Shown: positions 9,486-18,146, numbered from the stretch's first letter. The stretch: DNA of 64,000 nt from an uncultured Actinobaculum sp. (GCA_938020505.1 CALIHR010000055.1:124001-188000); one strand, 5' to 3'. Made by a program: numbers and translations. Notes: a model not told the origin generated them from the sequence alone.

Positions 9486-10468
9486 GCGTGCTTCTCATCG
9501 GCGAATCGCTCATCAACAAGATCACGGCGCCGGACGGCTCGACCCGCCTCGTCCCCGGCGGCTCGATGCTCAACGTGGCCATCGGCCTGCGGCACCTGGG
9601 CCGCACAACCCGCCTGGTGACCGACTTCGGATTAGACGCCAACGGGCGGATCCTCGCCGAGTACGCCGCCTCCAACGGCCTGGAGCTTTGGCTTCGCGCC
9701 GACGGCGAGCGGACCAATCCGACGTCGGTCAGCCACGTGAGCCTCGACGCATCGGGAAGCGCAAGCTACTCGTTCGACTTCACCTGGGACATACAAGACA
9801 AGCCTTTCTCCGGCGCCTGCAAGCTCGACCTCGACCTCCTCGATCCTCAGTCCCTGGCTTTCGGCTCGGCCGCATGCCACCTCCCGCCGGGCGCCGAAAA
9901 GGTGCGCAACTGGGTCGAAGAGCTGCGCGAGAACGTCACGGTCTTCTACGATCCGAATGTGCGTCCGGCCCTTCTGGGGGACATTCGCGAGGCGCGCGCC
10001 GTCGTCGAAAGCTTCGCCGGGTACGCCGACGTCGTGAAGTCCTCCGACGAGGACATCGCCCTCGTCTACGGCCCGAACGCGAGCATCGAAGAAGTCGCCG
10101 GCCGATGGCTGGAATTGGGGGTCCTGCTGGCGGTCGTCACATGCGGGAGCGAAGGGGCTCTCATGTATTCAGCCGCCGGCGAAACGATTCACGTTCCCGC
10201 GAGGCAGGTCGACGTCATCGATTCCTCAGGGGCCGGCGACGCCTTCTTCGCCGCGCTCATCGACGGGCTCACACGCATCTCTCTCAGCGGCGCCGCCAAT
10301 CGCGATCGGCTGGCGGCGATCTCGCCGACGAATCTGGAGACTCTCGGCGCATACGCAGCCGCCGCCGCTTCCATATCCGTCTCCCGCCCCGGCGTCAATC
10401 CGCCCACGCGCGAGGAACTGGCTCTCGCCTACGACGCCTACAGCCCTTCGACATTCGCCGAAGCCTGA
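9482..10468 (+). CDS. PfkB-family carbohydrate kinase (fructokinase-like)
   Basis: A 328-residue ribokinase/PfkB-fold kinase that should phosphorylate a sugar or nucleoside with ATP. It has the N-terminal signature GGSMLNVAIGLRHLGR near residue 25 and the C-terminal signature DSSGAGDAFFAALIDG near residue 245, which carries the catalytic Asp and anion hole. VTCGSEGALM before it is also typical. The ATG at 9482 overlaps the xseB stop by four bases, so it is the third gene of the exonuclease VII operon. The substrate cannot be read from the sequence; fructose is the most common annotation for this branch. Confidence 0.85.
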   Translation: MSVLLIGESLINKITAPDGSTRLVPGGSMLNVAIGLRHLGRTTRLVTDFGLDANGRILAEYAASNGLELWLRADGERTNPTSVSHVSLDASGSASYSFDFTWDIQDKPFSGACKLDLDLLDPQSLAFGSAACHLPPGAEKVRNWVEELRENVTVFYDPNVRPALLGDIREARAVVESFAGYADVVKSSDEDIALVYGPNASIEEVAGRWLELGVLLAVVTCGSEGALMYSAAGETIHVPARQVDVIDSSGAGDAFFAALIDGLTRISLSGAANRDRLAAISPTNLETLGAYAAAAASISVSRPGVNPPTREELALAYDAYSPSTFAEA

Positions 10469-10683
10469 CGGCGTCCATTTCGCGAAGCCCCGCCAGAACT
10501 CGCCGTCGGTCGCTCCGAGAGGGACTTCTGCGCCAGCGGCTCACTCACCGCTCCCGCTCGCCCTTTTCGCGCGCCGTCGGCCTTTGGCGCCCTCGCCGTC
10601 GACCTGCCCGACGTCCTCTCCGACGGCCTCGAGCACCGCACAGACTGGGCAGATTTGCCTTCCCAGACCGCCTTGCGCACTAA

Positions 10684-10721
10684 ATAACAATCTGATAACA
10701 TCTTGAAACAGTTAGATAACA
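10684..10721 (+). promoter_or_regulatory. Three ATAACA half-sites spaced 11 and 21 bp
   Basis: ATAACA lies at 10684-10689, 10695-10700 and 10716-10721, so the copies sit one and two helical turns apart on the same face. The first pair matches the pair at 391-407. A possible -35 TTGAAA lies at 10703-10708. This resembles a cooperative response-regulator operator; the regulator is not identified. Confidence 0.4.
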
Positions 10722-10724
10722 GCT

Positions 10725-10790
10725 ATGTCGTGGGAGCCGGAACTCGGCACCGGCGCCCACGGCGAAAATCTCGGTGGGGATCGAGATTGA
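10725..10790 (+). CDS. Possible 21-residue small ORF or small RNA
   Basis: The open frame starts MSWEPELGTG and has 21 codons. It lies between the half-site array and the hairpin at 10833 and has no ribosome site, so it would be translated only if leaderless. The arrangement fits a small RNA equally well. Nothing in it is recognisable, and coding is uncertain. Confidence 0.2.
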   Translation: MSWEPELGTGAHGENLGGDRD

Positions 10791-10832
10791 TGAGCGTTGC
10801 TCAATAGGCGCGCCGAGGCATCACACACACGC

Positions 10833-10868
10833 TGGGGCCGTGGGCCGCGAAAGCGGCCCACGGCCCCA
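10833..10868. terminator. Strong GAAA-tetraloop hairpin
   Basis: A perfect 16-bp stem (10833-10848 with 10853-10868) is closed by a GAAA tetraloop. It lies downstream of uppS on the minus strand and of the possible small transcript on the plus strand, and could terminate both. Confidence 0.75.
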
Positions 10869-10925
10869 AAGTTATATGCCCGCCCATTCAAACCTCGTCT
10901 CCAAGGCTTCAACTCCGCTTCCGGC

Positions 10926-11687
10926 TCACCTTCCCAAACGCCGCTCGCGCTGCGTGTAATCGCGCAGCGCCCGCAGGAAGTCGACCTTTCGGAAATCCGG
11001 CCAATACGCCTCGCAGAAGTACAGCTCGGTGTGAACCGTCTGCCACAGCATGAATCCGCTCATACGCTGCTCACCCGACGTGCGAATGACGAGGTCGGGG
11101 TCAGGCTGGCCCTTCGTGTAGAGGTGGTCCGTGATGTCGTCGACCTTGATCGAGCGGGCCACCTCGGCGAGAGTCTTGCCCGACGTCGCCTGCTCAGCCA
11201 GCAGCGAACGCACGGCGTCGGTGATCTCTTGGCGCCCTCCGTAGCCGACGGCGATGTTCACCTGCATCCCCTCCACCTCGGAGGTTTCCAATTCGGCCGC
11301 TTCCATGCGGGAGACGAACGGCTCGGGAAGCATCTGCAGGTTGCCGACCGTCTTCAAGCGCCACGTGCGAGCGGCGGCCAGACGCTCGACCGCCACGGCG
11401 ATGATCTCCAAAAGCGTGTCGATCTCTTCGCGCGCCCGCTTGAGATTGTCCGTTGACAGCAGCCACAGCGTGACCAGTTGGACGCCGACCTCGTCGCACC
11501 ACGTGAGGAACTCGTTGATCTTGTCAGCCCCGCGCCTGTGGCCGAAAGAGGCGTTGCGCCCCAGCTCTTTCGCCCACCGCCGATTTCCGTCGAGCATGAC
11601 GCCGATATGGCGCGGCAAATCAGCGGACCCCAACCCGCCCATGAGCCTGCGCTCATACAATCTGTACAGCAATGCCGACGCGGCCAC
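10926..11687 (-). CDS. uppS: Isoprenyl (undecaprenyl) diphosphate synthase
   Basis: A cis-prenyltransferase that extends allylic diphosphates with IPP to make the polyprenyl lipid carrier for cell-wall synthesis. Motifs run in family order: GVMLDGNRRWAKE with the catalytic Asp, FGHRRGADKINEF, LWLLSTDN, AVGYGGRQEI, and DPDLVIRTSGEQRMSGFM followed by WPDF. Length is 253 residues from the GTG at 11687, which has AGGAGG (11694-11699) six bases upstream; a TTG two codons earlier is possible but sits on the ribosome site. A TAGGCT -10 box lies at 11717-11722. It is divergent from the hemolysin-III gene. Confidence 0.93.
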   Translation of the reverse strand: MAASALLYRLYERRLMGGLGSADLPRHIGVMLDGNRRWAKELGRNASFGHRRGADKINEFLTWCDEVGVQLVTLWLLSTDNLKRAREEIDTLLEIIAVAVERLAAARTWRLKTVGNLQMLPEPFVSRMEAAELETSEVEGMQVNIAVGYGGRQEITDAVRSLLAEQATSGKTLAEVARSIKVDDITDHLYTKGQPDPDLVIRTSGEQRMSGFMLWQTVHTELYFCEAYWPDFRKVDFLRALRDYTQRERRLGR

Positions 11688-11797
11688 CTTCAACCTCCTA
11701 TTGACTCGGTGAGACTAGCCTAGGTGACGCCGATCGCACATGCACGCGAAAGCTCAAGCTGCCGCCTAAAATGGCAGAGACGGATAGGAGTGGCATC

Positions 11798-12484
11798 ATG
11801 ACTTCAGCGGCTGTATCGCGCAGGGAGCGGCGCAGTCTTCTCGCTTCCCTGCCCAAGCCGAAGGCGCGGGGATGGATTCACGCAATCACCGCGCCGCTGG
11901 CGCTGGCCAACGCAATCGTCTTGATCGCCCTCGCGCCGACGACGGGGATGAAGCTGGCGTGCCTGGTATTCGGGGTCTCTTCGGTTGTGCTCTTCGGGCA
12001 TTCCGCCGTTTACCACCTCGGGAAGTGGTCCCCGAAAATCGAGCTGCTTCTGAAGAGGATGGATCACTCCAACATCTTTCTCCTCATCGCGGGAACCTAC
12101 ACGCCGCTGACGGTTGCAATGCTTGCTCCGCGCACAGCCGCATACGTCTTGGCGATCGTGTGGGCGGGCGCCCTCGGCGGGATCTTCCTCGCCGTTTTCA
12201 AACCCGACGCCCCGAGATGGCTGTCGACGTCGCTCTACCTCCTGCTCGGCTGGATCGCCGTATGGTTCCTCCCCGAGTATTGGACGGCGGGCGGCCCCGC
12301 CGTGGTCTGGCTGATCCTCGCAGGAGGGATCGCCTACTCCGTGGGGGCAGTTTTCTACGGCCTGCGGTGGCCCAATCCGTGGCCTCGCGTGTGGGGGTTC
12401 CACGAGTTCTTCCACGCGTGCACCCTGCTGGCTTACACCTGCCAGGTCGTTGCCGTCTGGTTCGTCGTCATGGCGGTGAAATAA
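11798..12484 (+). CDS. Hemolysin III family (PAQR-type) membrane protein
   Basis: A 228-residue seven-helix membrane protein of the YqfA/hemolysin III family, related to adiponectin/progestin receptors and predicted zinc-dependent lipid hydrolases. The three conserved metal-ligand motifs are present: HSAVYH, MDHSNIFLLIAGTYTP and HEFFHACTLL. The ATG at 11798 follows AGGAG by seven bases; an ATG nine codons earlier lacks a ribosome site. A short hairpin with a T-run follows at 12533. The haemolysin name is historical and should not be read as a toxin call. Confidence 0.85.
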   Translation: MTSAAVSRRERRSLLASLPKPKARGWIHAITAPLALANAIVLIALAPTTGMKLACLVFGVSSVVLFGHSAVYHLGKWSPKIELLLKRMDHSNIFLLIAGTYTPLTVAMLAPRTAAYVLAIVWAGALGGIFLAVFKPDAPRWLSTSLYLLLGWIAVWFLPEYWTAGGPAVVWLILAGGIAYSVGAVFYGLRWPNPWPRVWGFHEFFHACTLLAYTCQVVAVWFVVMAVK

Positions 12485-12532
12485 AAGCGACGCGGCGTTC
12501 ATCGGCTCCACCTGGTAGGGTGAGCATCGGCT

Positions 12533-12551
12533 TGCCCGCTTCCCGCGGGCA
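12533..12551 (+). terminator. Short hairpin with T-run
   Basis: A 7-bp stem TGCCCGC/GCGGGCA with a five-base loop is followed after CAA by five Ts, about 50 bases downstream of the hemolysin-III stop. This is a classical intrinsic terminator. Confidence 0.65.
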
Positions 12552-12627
12552 CAATTTTTCTTTGGGCGGGGATCGTCCGCGCGTCGTCTAAGCGAAAGCG
12601 ACGCGCGTCCTCGCACGTTCAATCGTC

Positions 12628-12653
12628 GGTCGGTGTGCGTACGCGCACCGACC
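12628..12653. promoter_or_regulatory. Near-perfect 26-bp palindrome just upstream of greA
   Basis: Two 13-base arms meet without a loop at 12640/12641 and differ at one position, which would be a G-U pair in RNA. The palindrome ends five bases before the greA ribosome site AAGGAG (12660-12664 region). It could be a repressor operator or a hairpin in the greA leader. Confidence 0.55.
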
Positions 12654-12671
12654 ATTGTTAAGGAGAACAAC

Positions 12672-13157
12672 ATGGCTGACGAAAGCAAGAGAGCCTGGCT
12701 CTCACCAGAGTCGTACGAGCGCCTTCGGGCCGAGCTTGAGGAGATGACCACCGTCCGCCGCGCCGAGATCGCGCGCAAGATCGAAGCGGCGCGCAACGAG
12801 GGAGACCTTCGAGAGAACGGCGGCTACCAGGCCGCCCGTGAAGAGCAGTCGAAGCTGGAAGGCCGCATTGCCGAGCTCACGCATCTGCTCGAGAATGCGA
12901 CGGTTTCTGAGCCGCCCGCCGCAACAGAAGTGCAGGCCGGGGTGGTCGTCACGGCGAAGATCGCCGGCGAGGAGGAGCGCTTCCTCATAGGCTCTCGAGA
13001 GGCCTCCGACCATTTGAACATCGAGATCTACCCCGAGTCCGCCCCGCTTGGAAAGGCCATTCTCGGTCTCAAGGAAGGCGAGTCCACGAAGTTCGCCACG
13101 CCGACCGGACGCAAGATCCCGGTTGAAATCGTCAAAATCGAGCCTTTCGAGGGGTGA
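12672..13157 (+). CDS. greA: Transcription elongation factor GreA
   Basis: GreA rescues backtracked RNA polymerase by stimulating transcript cleavage. The 161-residue protein has the N-terminal coiled coil with NEGDLRENGGYQAAREEQ near residue 40, where the Asp and Glu of the tip coordinate the cleavage metal, then the C-terminal FKBP-like domain ending PLGKAILGLKEGES and GRKIPVEIVKI. AAGGAG lies six bases before the ATG. Its stop overlaps the msrA start (GTGA). A palindrome directly upstream may regulate it. Confidence 0.94.
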   Translation: MADESKRAWLSPESYERLRAELEEMTTVRRAEIARKIEAARNEGDLRENGGYQAAREEQSKLEGRIAELTHLLENATVSEPPAATEVQAGVVVTAKIAGEEERFLIGSREASDHLNIEIYPESAPLGKAILGLKEGESTKFATPTGRKIPVEIVKIEPFEG

Positions 13158-13840
13158 AGATGTTCCTTTGGGAGTCTTCCGACAAGCAAACCCCGGTGAC
13201 GCCGGAGACCGCGCTTGCAGGACGCGACGCACCGGTTCTGCCTTCTCCCGCACCCCATGCCGTCCTGGGGACCGACATTCTGGCCGAGCCGGGGCCGGAT
13301 CAGGAAGTTCTCTATCTCGCTTCGGGATGCTTCTGGGGCGCGGAAAAGCTCGCGTGGGAGCTCGGCGCCGATGCGACGGCGGTCGGCTACATGGGCGGTT
13401 TCACGCCGAATCCGACGTACGAGGAGGTGTGCACCGGAAAGACGGGCCATACCGAGACCGTGCGCGTCCTCTATGCGCCTTCACGGCTGCCAACCGAGCG
13501 CCTTCTCCAGGCGTTCTTCGAGTCCCACGATCCGACGAGCCTCAACAGGCAGGGCAACGACGTCGGCACTCAGTATCGCAGCGCGGTCTTTCCGACGACG
13601 TCGCAGCAGGAGGAGCTTGCCGGGCGAATGATCGAGGCGTATCAAGAAGTTCTTGACAACAATGGATTTGGGAAGATCGTCACGGAAGTGACGCCGGCTC
13701 TCGAAGTCGGCCCCTTCTACCCCGCCGAAGACTGCCACCAGCAATACCTGGACAAGAACCCGAATGGCTACCAATGTCACGCCCGCACCGGAATGGCATG
13801 CCCCCTGCCGGGCGCAGGGCCCGCCGCCACGGGCAGGTAA
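13154..13840 (+). CDS. msrA: Peptide methionine sulfoxide reductase A
   Basis: MsrA repairs S-methionine sulfoxide in proteins. The catalytic motif SGCFWGAEK is near residue 56, followed by VGYMGGFTPNPTYEEVC and TGHTETVRV, the ENDPT-like stretch SHDPTSLNRQGNDVGTQYRS, and YPAEDCHQQYL. Cysteines in the tail (YQCHARTGMACP) are candidates for resolving the sulfenic acid. Length is 228 residues from the GTG at 13154, which overlaps the greA stop by four bases; an ATG two codons on is equally possible. Coupling with greA suggests a shared stress-related transcript. Confidence 0.93.
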   Translation: MKMFLWESSDKQTPVTPETALAGRDAPVLPSPAPHAVLGTDILAEPGPDQEVLYLASGCFWGAEKLAWELGADATAVGYMGGFTPNPTYEEVCTGKTGHTETVRVLYAPSRLPTERLLQAFFESHDPTSLNRQGNDVGTQYRSAVFPTTSQQEELAGRMIEAYQEVLDNNGFGKIVTEVTPALEVGPFYPAEDCHQQYLDKNPNGYQCHARTGMACPLPGAGPAATGR

Positions 13841-14229
13841 ACCGGCTCACGCTCCGCGATCTCCTTCAGTTTCCGCGTCACCCGCCGCCGGCGTCCCTTG
13901 ACGGCAAAGGGCCGCGATCGGCCGGCGTCGCCGCGCCGTACACGGAACCCGAGGCGCCGGCCTCCCCGGAACCCTCGGTCGCGCACGCGTCAAAAGACTC
14001 CGCCGAGCCGACGAACTGCTTCCCACGGCACAACGGCTCGCGTGCGCGCAATTGGGAGGCGGCTGCCGCAGAGATCACGCTCTGCGCCTTTGCGGGGCGC
14101 GTCTTCGGCGAGGCCGAGAAAACGCCTTCCCGTCCGAACAGCCCGCTTCCTCCGAACAGCCCGCATCCACGGGCGTAGCAGCCTTGACGGGCAAGGTCTC
14201 AACCAGGCGAGATCTCAGCGGGCGAGGTC
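13841..14229. other. Gene-free GC-rich region
   Basis: No gene is supported here; several long open frames exist on both strands but look like GC-driven shadows. Near its right end three imperfect copies of a GGCGAGGTCTCA-like unit follow one another (about 14190-14240) and run into the 3' end of the kinase gene. Confidence 0.5.
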
Positions 14230-14748
14230 TCAACAGGCGCAGCCTTTGACGAGCACGGTCTCGATGAGACTGGCTGCGGCGACGTCAAGGTCCGCCATGT
14301 CGAGGCGAAGGCGTTCCCCGTCGCGCTCCTCGTCCCACGGGATGTATTCTCGTCCTTCGACTTCCGCCCACGTGGGCGGGGAAACCCCTTCGAGATCCGC
14401 GCTGCGCGAAACGACCCGACGGCGATGCTCCTTCCGATCCGCGAGAACGCATTCGACCGCAACCAGCTTGGCGCCCGTTCGGGCCGCCGCGTCGCGCCAC
14501 ATTGCGCGGGTCAGCGGCAGCGGATTGACGAGGTCGACGGCGACGTCCCTGCCGAGATCCAGGTTTGACCGGGCAAGTCCTGCAACGGCTTCGTACCCGA
14601 GGCCGCCGACGTCGACATTGCTGCGAATGAACGGAGCTTCGACCTCGTCGACGCGCAAGTAGACGCAATTCAATGAGGGAACGACGCGCCGAGCCAGGGT
14701 CGTCTTGCCCACTCCCGGCAAGCCCGAGAGAACTAGAAGAAAGGGCAT
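14230..14748 (-). CDS. AAA/zeta-like P-loop nucleotide kinase
   Basis: A 172-residue P-loop protein with Walker A GLPGVGKTT near residue 10, a VDEVEAPF segment after the first beta-alpha unit, and AWRD/VECVLADRKEHRRRVVSR later, typical of small AAA_33 or gluconate/chloramphenicol-kinase-like phosphotransferases. The substrate is unknown. It follows the NhaP gene on the same strand with only two bases between stop and start, so the two are very probably one operon. Confidence 0.7.
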   Translation of the reverse strand: MPFLLVLSGLPGVGKTTLARRVVPSLNCVYLRVDEVEAPFIRSNVDVGGLGYEAVAGLARSNLDLGRDVAVDLVNPLPLTRAMWRDAAARTGAKLVAVECVLADRKEHRRRVVSRSADLEGVSPPTWAEVEGREYIPWDEERDGERLRLDMADLDVAAASLIETVLVKGCAC

Positions 14749-14750
14749 GG

Positions 14751-16481
14751 CTAGTCGTCCATCTCCGCGCTGCGGTGCCGCCGCGCCTTGACCCTCTTGG
14801 CGATGTTCTCCACGGGATTGATGCGGCCGCGACGCTGGGCGAGATTCGCCGTTCCAGACCGAGCTTCCCGTGTTTGCGTGCGAGGGCGGTTGCGCGGCAA
14901 GGACAGCGTGCGCAGGTCGAGTCTGTGAAGCACCTGCTCAACGGTGCCGACGTCAACCGTCGGATCGCTGCGAGCCTCGAGGATCTCCACTCGCGCAGCC
15001 TCCAGAGCGACGGATTGCGCGCCGATCACCAGGTTTCTGATCTCGGAGGCGGAGCGAATCGCGGTGTCGGTCAGTTCGCTTCCTCCCACATGGTCCCACT
15101 GTTGATCGGATTCGAGGCGGATTTTGATGCGATCGGCCCACTCGCGCAATTCCTCGCGTTGGGAGAGCGGGAAGCCCTGATTCTCGAAATAGTGCTCGAG
15201 GGCGTTGTAGGCCGCATGCTGCGCGCGATCGGCGAGTTCTGCGGCCTCCTCCTTGAGGCTGCTCTCGTCCTCGGCGAGATCGAGCGCCCGAATGAGCCAT
15301 GGCAAAAGAAGGCCCGCGGGAACCAAGGTGACGAACAGCACGACGGCGCCCACCACAACCGCGAAACTCCTAAACTCGCGATTCGACGGGCCTCCCCACT
15401 CCGGCAGCGAAAGCGCAAGCGCCAGCGTCGCCAGCCCGCGCATCCCGCACCACGTGAGCACCAGGCAGTCGCGCCAGTTTCTCGGCACGCCTCCCCCGCC
15501 GCCTGCGCGAGCGAGCCATCGCAACGCCCACATGGCGACGAAACGTATGAGGATCACCAGACCGACGACGACGAAGGCCAAGGGAAGGTAGCCCGCGATG
15601 GCGTCCCATCCTTCGTCGGAGACGACTTGCCTCAGCTCGGATCCCACCAAGCCGAAGGCGACGCCCGTGACCAAAAGATCGACGACCTCCCAGAAGGAGG
15701 AGGTGAGAATGCGGTCGCGCGAAGCCTCCGCAACCTCGCGTCTGTTGATCTCCAGAGCGGTGACGACCACGGCGATGACTCCGGAGGCGTGAACTTCCTC
15801 GGCAGCGAGATAGGCGATGAACGGGGCGACCATTGTGACCGCGCCAGTCGCTGCGACGTTGTGGATTCCGCGGTTTGCAATGCTGACGACCCACCCGAGC
15901 AGGAAGCCGACGAGGCTCGCGATGACGACGCCCGCCAAGAAGCGGCCGAAGGCCGTGCTCAGGCGGCCGTCGCCTTCGACGGCGCTCACCGCCGTCGTGA
16001 ACAAAACGATGGCGACGGCGTCGTTGAACAGGCTCTCGGTTTGGAGGGTGCGCATAATGCCGCGGGGAACCTTCGCGGGCTCCGCGACGGCCTCGACGGC
16101 GACCGGGTCGGGAGGAGAGACCATGGCGCCCAAGGCGAGCGCGAGCGGGAGGGTTGCGGCAGGGAACAGCCACATGACCATCCCAGCCACAGCACAAGCG
16201 GTCACAGCGGTGAGGAAGACTGCCAGGATGAGGAGGGTCCGCCAACGGCGGACGAACACCGACCACGAGGCCCGACGCGCCACAGCGAAGAGCAGAGGCG
16301 GAAGGAAAAGCGGAAGGATGATCTCTGGGGCCATCGTGAAGACGGGAACCGGAGGAACGAACGACAGGCCCGCAACGAAAATCAACAACAGCACGGGATA
16401 GGGAAGGCGGGTCATCTCCCCGATCCACACCGCGACGATAGTCACGAGAACGAGAGCCAGAATCATCACCAGAGTCGGCAT
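14751..16481 (-). CDS. Na+/H+ antiporter, CPA1/NhaP type
   Basis: A 576-residue cation/proton antiporter. About twelve membrane segments fill the first 400 residues; the ion-binding region carries MVSPPDPVAVEAVAEPAKVP and TESLFNDAVAIVLF, equivalent to the TDP and ND motifs of NhaP/NHE proteins (here SPPDP replaces SPTDP). MRGLATLALALSLP is the later conserved helix. The C-terminal 170 residues are hydrophilic and helical, a likely cytoplasmic regulatory tail. The ATG at 16481 follows GAGGAAGG; a longer frame to 16538 has no ribosome site. It would help sodium and pH homeostasis together with nhaA. Confidence 0.88.
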   Translation of the reverse strand: MPTLVMILALVLVTIVAVWIGEMTRLPYPVLLLIFVAGLSFVPPVPVFTMAPEIILPLFLPPLLFAVARRASWSVFVRRWRTLLILAVFLTAVTACAVAGMVMWLFPAATLPLALALGAMVSPPDPVAVEAVAEPAKVPRGIMRTLQTESLFNDAVAIVLFTTAVSAVEGDGRLSTAFGRFLAGVVIASLVGFLLGWVVSIANRGIHNVAATGAVTMVAPFIAYLAAEEVHASGVIAVVVTALEINRREVAEASRDRILTSSFWEVVDLLVTGVAFGLVGSELRQVVSDEGWDAIAGYLPLAFVVVGLVILIRFVAMWALRWLARAGGGGGVPRNWRDCLVLTWCGMRGLATLALALSLPEWGGPSNREFRSFAVVVGAVVLFVTLVPAGLLLPWLIRALDLAEDESSLKEEAAELADRAQHAAYNALEHYFENQGFPLSQREELREWADRIKIRLESDQQWDHVGGSELTDTAIRSASEIRNLVIGAQSVALEAARVEILEARSDPTVDVGTVEQVLHRLDLRTLSLPRNRPRTQTREARSGTANLAQRRGRINPVENIAKRVKARRHRSAEMDD

Positions 16482-16706
16482 CCACTTCCTTCCTCTAGAC
16501 GCGGCGAGAGCAAATACAACGAGTGACGGAACCGTCAACTCAGCTTTCTTTCATTATCCCTGAATCCTTTGAGCAGTTCCTAGGAGCCGCGCCACGTCGC
16601 AGCGGATCGGTCTCAGCGTGTCGCACGCTGCGGCGGCGCAGCGCGTTAGAGCGCATTAGACTGGGGGCGTTGCCACAACCGGCAACCCCGTTACGAGAGG
16701 AAATCC

Positions 16707-17111
16707 ATGGACGTCACTCTGCCATCGGTCGCCGGCGCTTTCGGGGAGCCGCCCGAGCTGACCTTCCCGGACTCTGAGGCCCCGCGGGGCCTCCACGTAA
16801 GAGTCCTCCAGGAGGGTAGCGGCCCCGCAATTCAGAAGGGCCATCAGATCGAGGTGAACTATCTGGGCCAAATCTGGAATGGCCGCGTTTTCGATTCGTC
16901 GTTCCGCCGCGGCGAGACGACGTCGTTCCCGATCGGCGTCGGCATGGTCATCAAAGGCTGGGACCAAACGCTCGTGGGCAAGAACGTCGGCTCGCGCCTC
17001 CTCGTCTCGATTCCGCCGGAGAAAGGCTACGGCCCCAGAGGCAACCCCAGGGCGGGAATCCGGGGAACGGACACTTTGGTCTTCGTCGTCGACCTCGTCT
17101 CTACCCGCTGA
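16707..17111 (+). CDS. FKBP-type peptidyl-prolyl cis-trans isomerase
   Basis: A 134-residue single-domain FKBP that speeds proline isomerisation during protein folding. The domain spans about residues 30-134, with VNYLGQIWNGRVFDSSF, FPIGVGMVIKGWDQ, VGSRLLVSIPPEKGYG and TLVFVVDLVS. It has no signal peptide, so it should be cytosolic. GAGAGG precedes the ATG at 16707. A hairpin at 17133 separates it from the convergent Bax-inhibitor gene. Confidence 0.92.
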   Translation: MDVTLPSVAGAFGEPPELTFPDSEAPRGLHVRVLQEGSGPAIQKGHQIEVNYLGQIWNGRVFDSSFRRGETTSFPIGVGMVIKGWDQTLVGKNVGSRLLVSIPPEKGYGPRGNPRAGIRGTDTLVFVVDLVSTR

Positions 17112-17132
17112 GTTTCGATGGAACAGACTGCA

Positions 17133-17168
17133 AAAGCGGGGGCAGGTTCAAAAGCCTGCCCCCGCTTT
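17133..17168. terminator. Hairpin between convergent genes
   Basis: A 14-bp stem (17133-17146 with 17155-17168) begins with AAAGC and ends with GCTTT around an eight-base loop, so it can act in both directions for the FKBP gene and the Bax-inhibitor gene. Confidence 0.75.
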
Positions 17169-17201
17169 GTCGACCGTCTGGCGTCGCTTTCGACTGCCTG
17201 A

Positions 17202-18146
17202 CTAGTTGTCGTTTGCCAGAATCGCGAGAACTCGAAGAACCTCGACGTAAATCCAGATCACCGTGACCGTGATCGAGAAGCCGACGGTCCAAGCGAACTT
17301 CTTGGGCGCCCCGTTCTCCACGGCGTAGCGGACGTCTTCCAGATCGCCGATCAGGAAGTAGGCCGCGACGACGATCAGAATGATGCCGAGAATGAGGCCC
17401 AGGGGAACGCCGCCAAGCTTGATCGCCGTGTCCATGCCAAGGAAATTGCCAGACAGGGCCGTGTTTGCGAGCACAAGGTTGACCAGGCTGTAAACAATCG
17501 CTGCAAGAAGCACAACCATGACGAACTTGCGGCCCTTCGGCGTGGTTCGCACGGCTCCGCTCAAGAAGAGGCCCGTCGCGACGGCGACGACGATAAGCGT
17601 CCCCAGAATCGCCTGAAGCGCAATGCCCGGGTAGTACTTGTTGAGAAGGCCGGTTATGGCGCCGAGGGCGACTCCCTCGAGAGCAGCGTAGCCGATCGCG
17701 AGGCCAGGGTTCACCATGGGGCGGAATGCGGCGAAGAACGAGATGCCCAAAGCGAGAAGCGAGGTCGAAATGGCGACCGCGTTGACCGCTTTGACGGGAA
17801 TGAAAAAGGCCGACAGGACGGCGGTGATCGTCGTGACGCCGATCAAAAGAAGCGTCTTGATCATCGCGTCGTCGTACGTCATCGTATTCGGACCGGCGGC
17901 CGACGTCTGGAATGCACCGCGGGAAGCTCCCGCATCGAACTGCTGCTGCGCATAGGCCTGAGCGGCGGAAGCCTGATCGAAGAACTGGCTGTTGGCCTGC
18001 TGGTTGTAAACCGGCTGGCCGTACTGGTCGTATTGGACCTGCTGACCGTACTGGGCCTGCTGCCCGTAAGCCGAGTTGCCGCCGAAGTTCGGCGTCGTCG
18101 GCTCCCGGAAGTACGGGTTCCGGTTCATCACGGGATTGTGAGCCAC
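17202..18146 (-). CDS. Bax inhibitor-1/YccA family membrane protein
   Basis: A 314-residue integral membrane protein of the Bax inhibitor-1/YccA family, proposed in other organisms to be calcium leak channels or protease modulators. The first about 85 residues are a Gln/Tyr/Asn-rich cytoplasmic tail with repeats such as YGQQAQYGQQVQYDQYGQ; seven hydrophobic segments follow. The GTG at 18146 has AAAGGAGG (18151-18158) five bases upstream, which settles the start against longer frames. The same kind of Gln/Tyr-rich tail occurs on the five membrane paralogues at 53-58 kb. Confidence 0.87.
   Translation of the reverse strand: MAHNPVMNRNPYFREPTTPNFGGNSAYGQQAQYGQQVQYDQYGQPVYNQQANSQFFDQASAAQAYAQQQFDAGASRGAFQTSAAGPNTMTYDDAMIKTLLLIGVTTITAVLSAFFIPVKAVNAVAISTSLLALGISFFAAFRPMVNPGLAIGYAALEGVALGAITGLLNKYYPGIALQAILGTLIVVAVATGLFLSGAVRTTPKGRKFVMVVLLAAIVYSLVNLVLANTALSGNFLGMDTAIKLGGVPLGLILGIILIVVAAYFLIGDLEDVRYAVENGAPKKFAWTVGFSITVTVIWIYVEVLRVLAILANDN

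Larger units (their letters stand above)
10469..10925. other. Intergenic region with half-site array, small ORF and hairpin
   Basis: This gap lies between the convergent sugar kinase and uppS. The first 210 bases show nothing recognisable. From 10684 there is an AT-rich array of ATAACA half-sites, a possible promoter, a 21-codon open frame (10725-10790) and a strong hairpin at 10833, which together look like a small transcription unit on the plus strand. Confidence 0.5.

Noticed and set aside
11798..12484. Haemolysin toxin
   Set aside because: The family is a metal-dependent seven-helix membrane protein found in most bacteria; the haemolysin name alone is not evidence of toxicity.
14673..16526. 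Long plus-strand frame antisense to NhaP
   Set aside because: Extremely His/Glu/Arg-rich with no hydrophobic segments or domain; opposite strand has all antiporter motifs.
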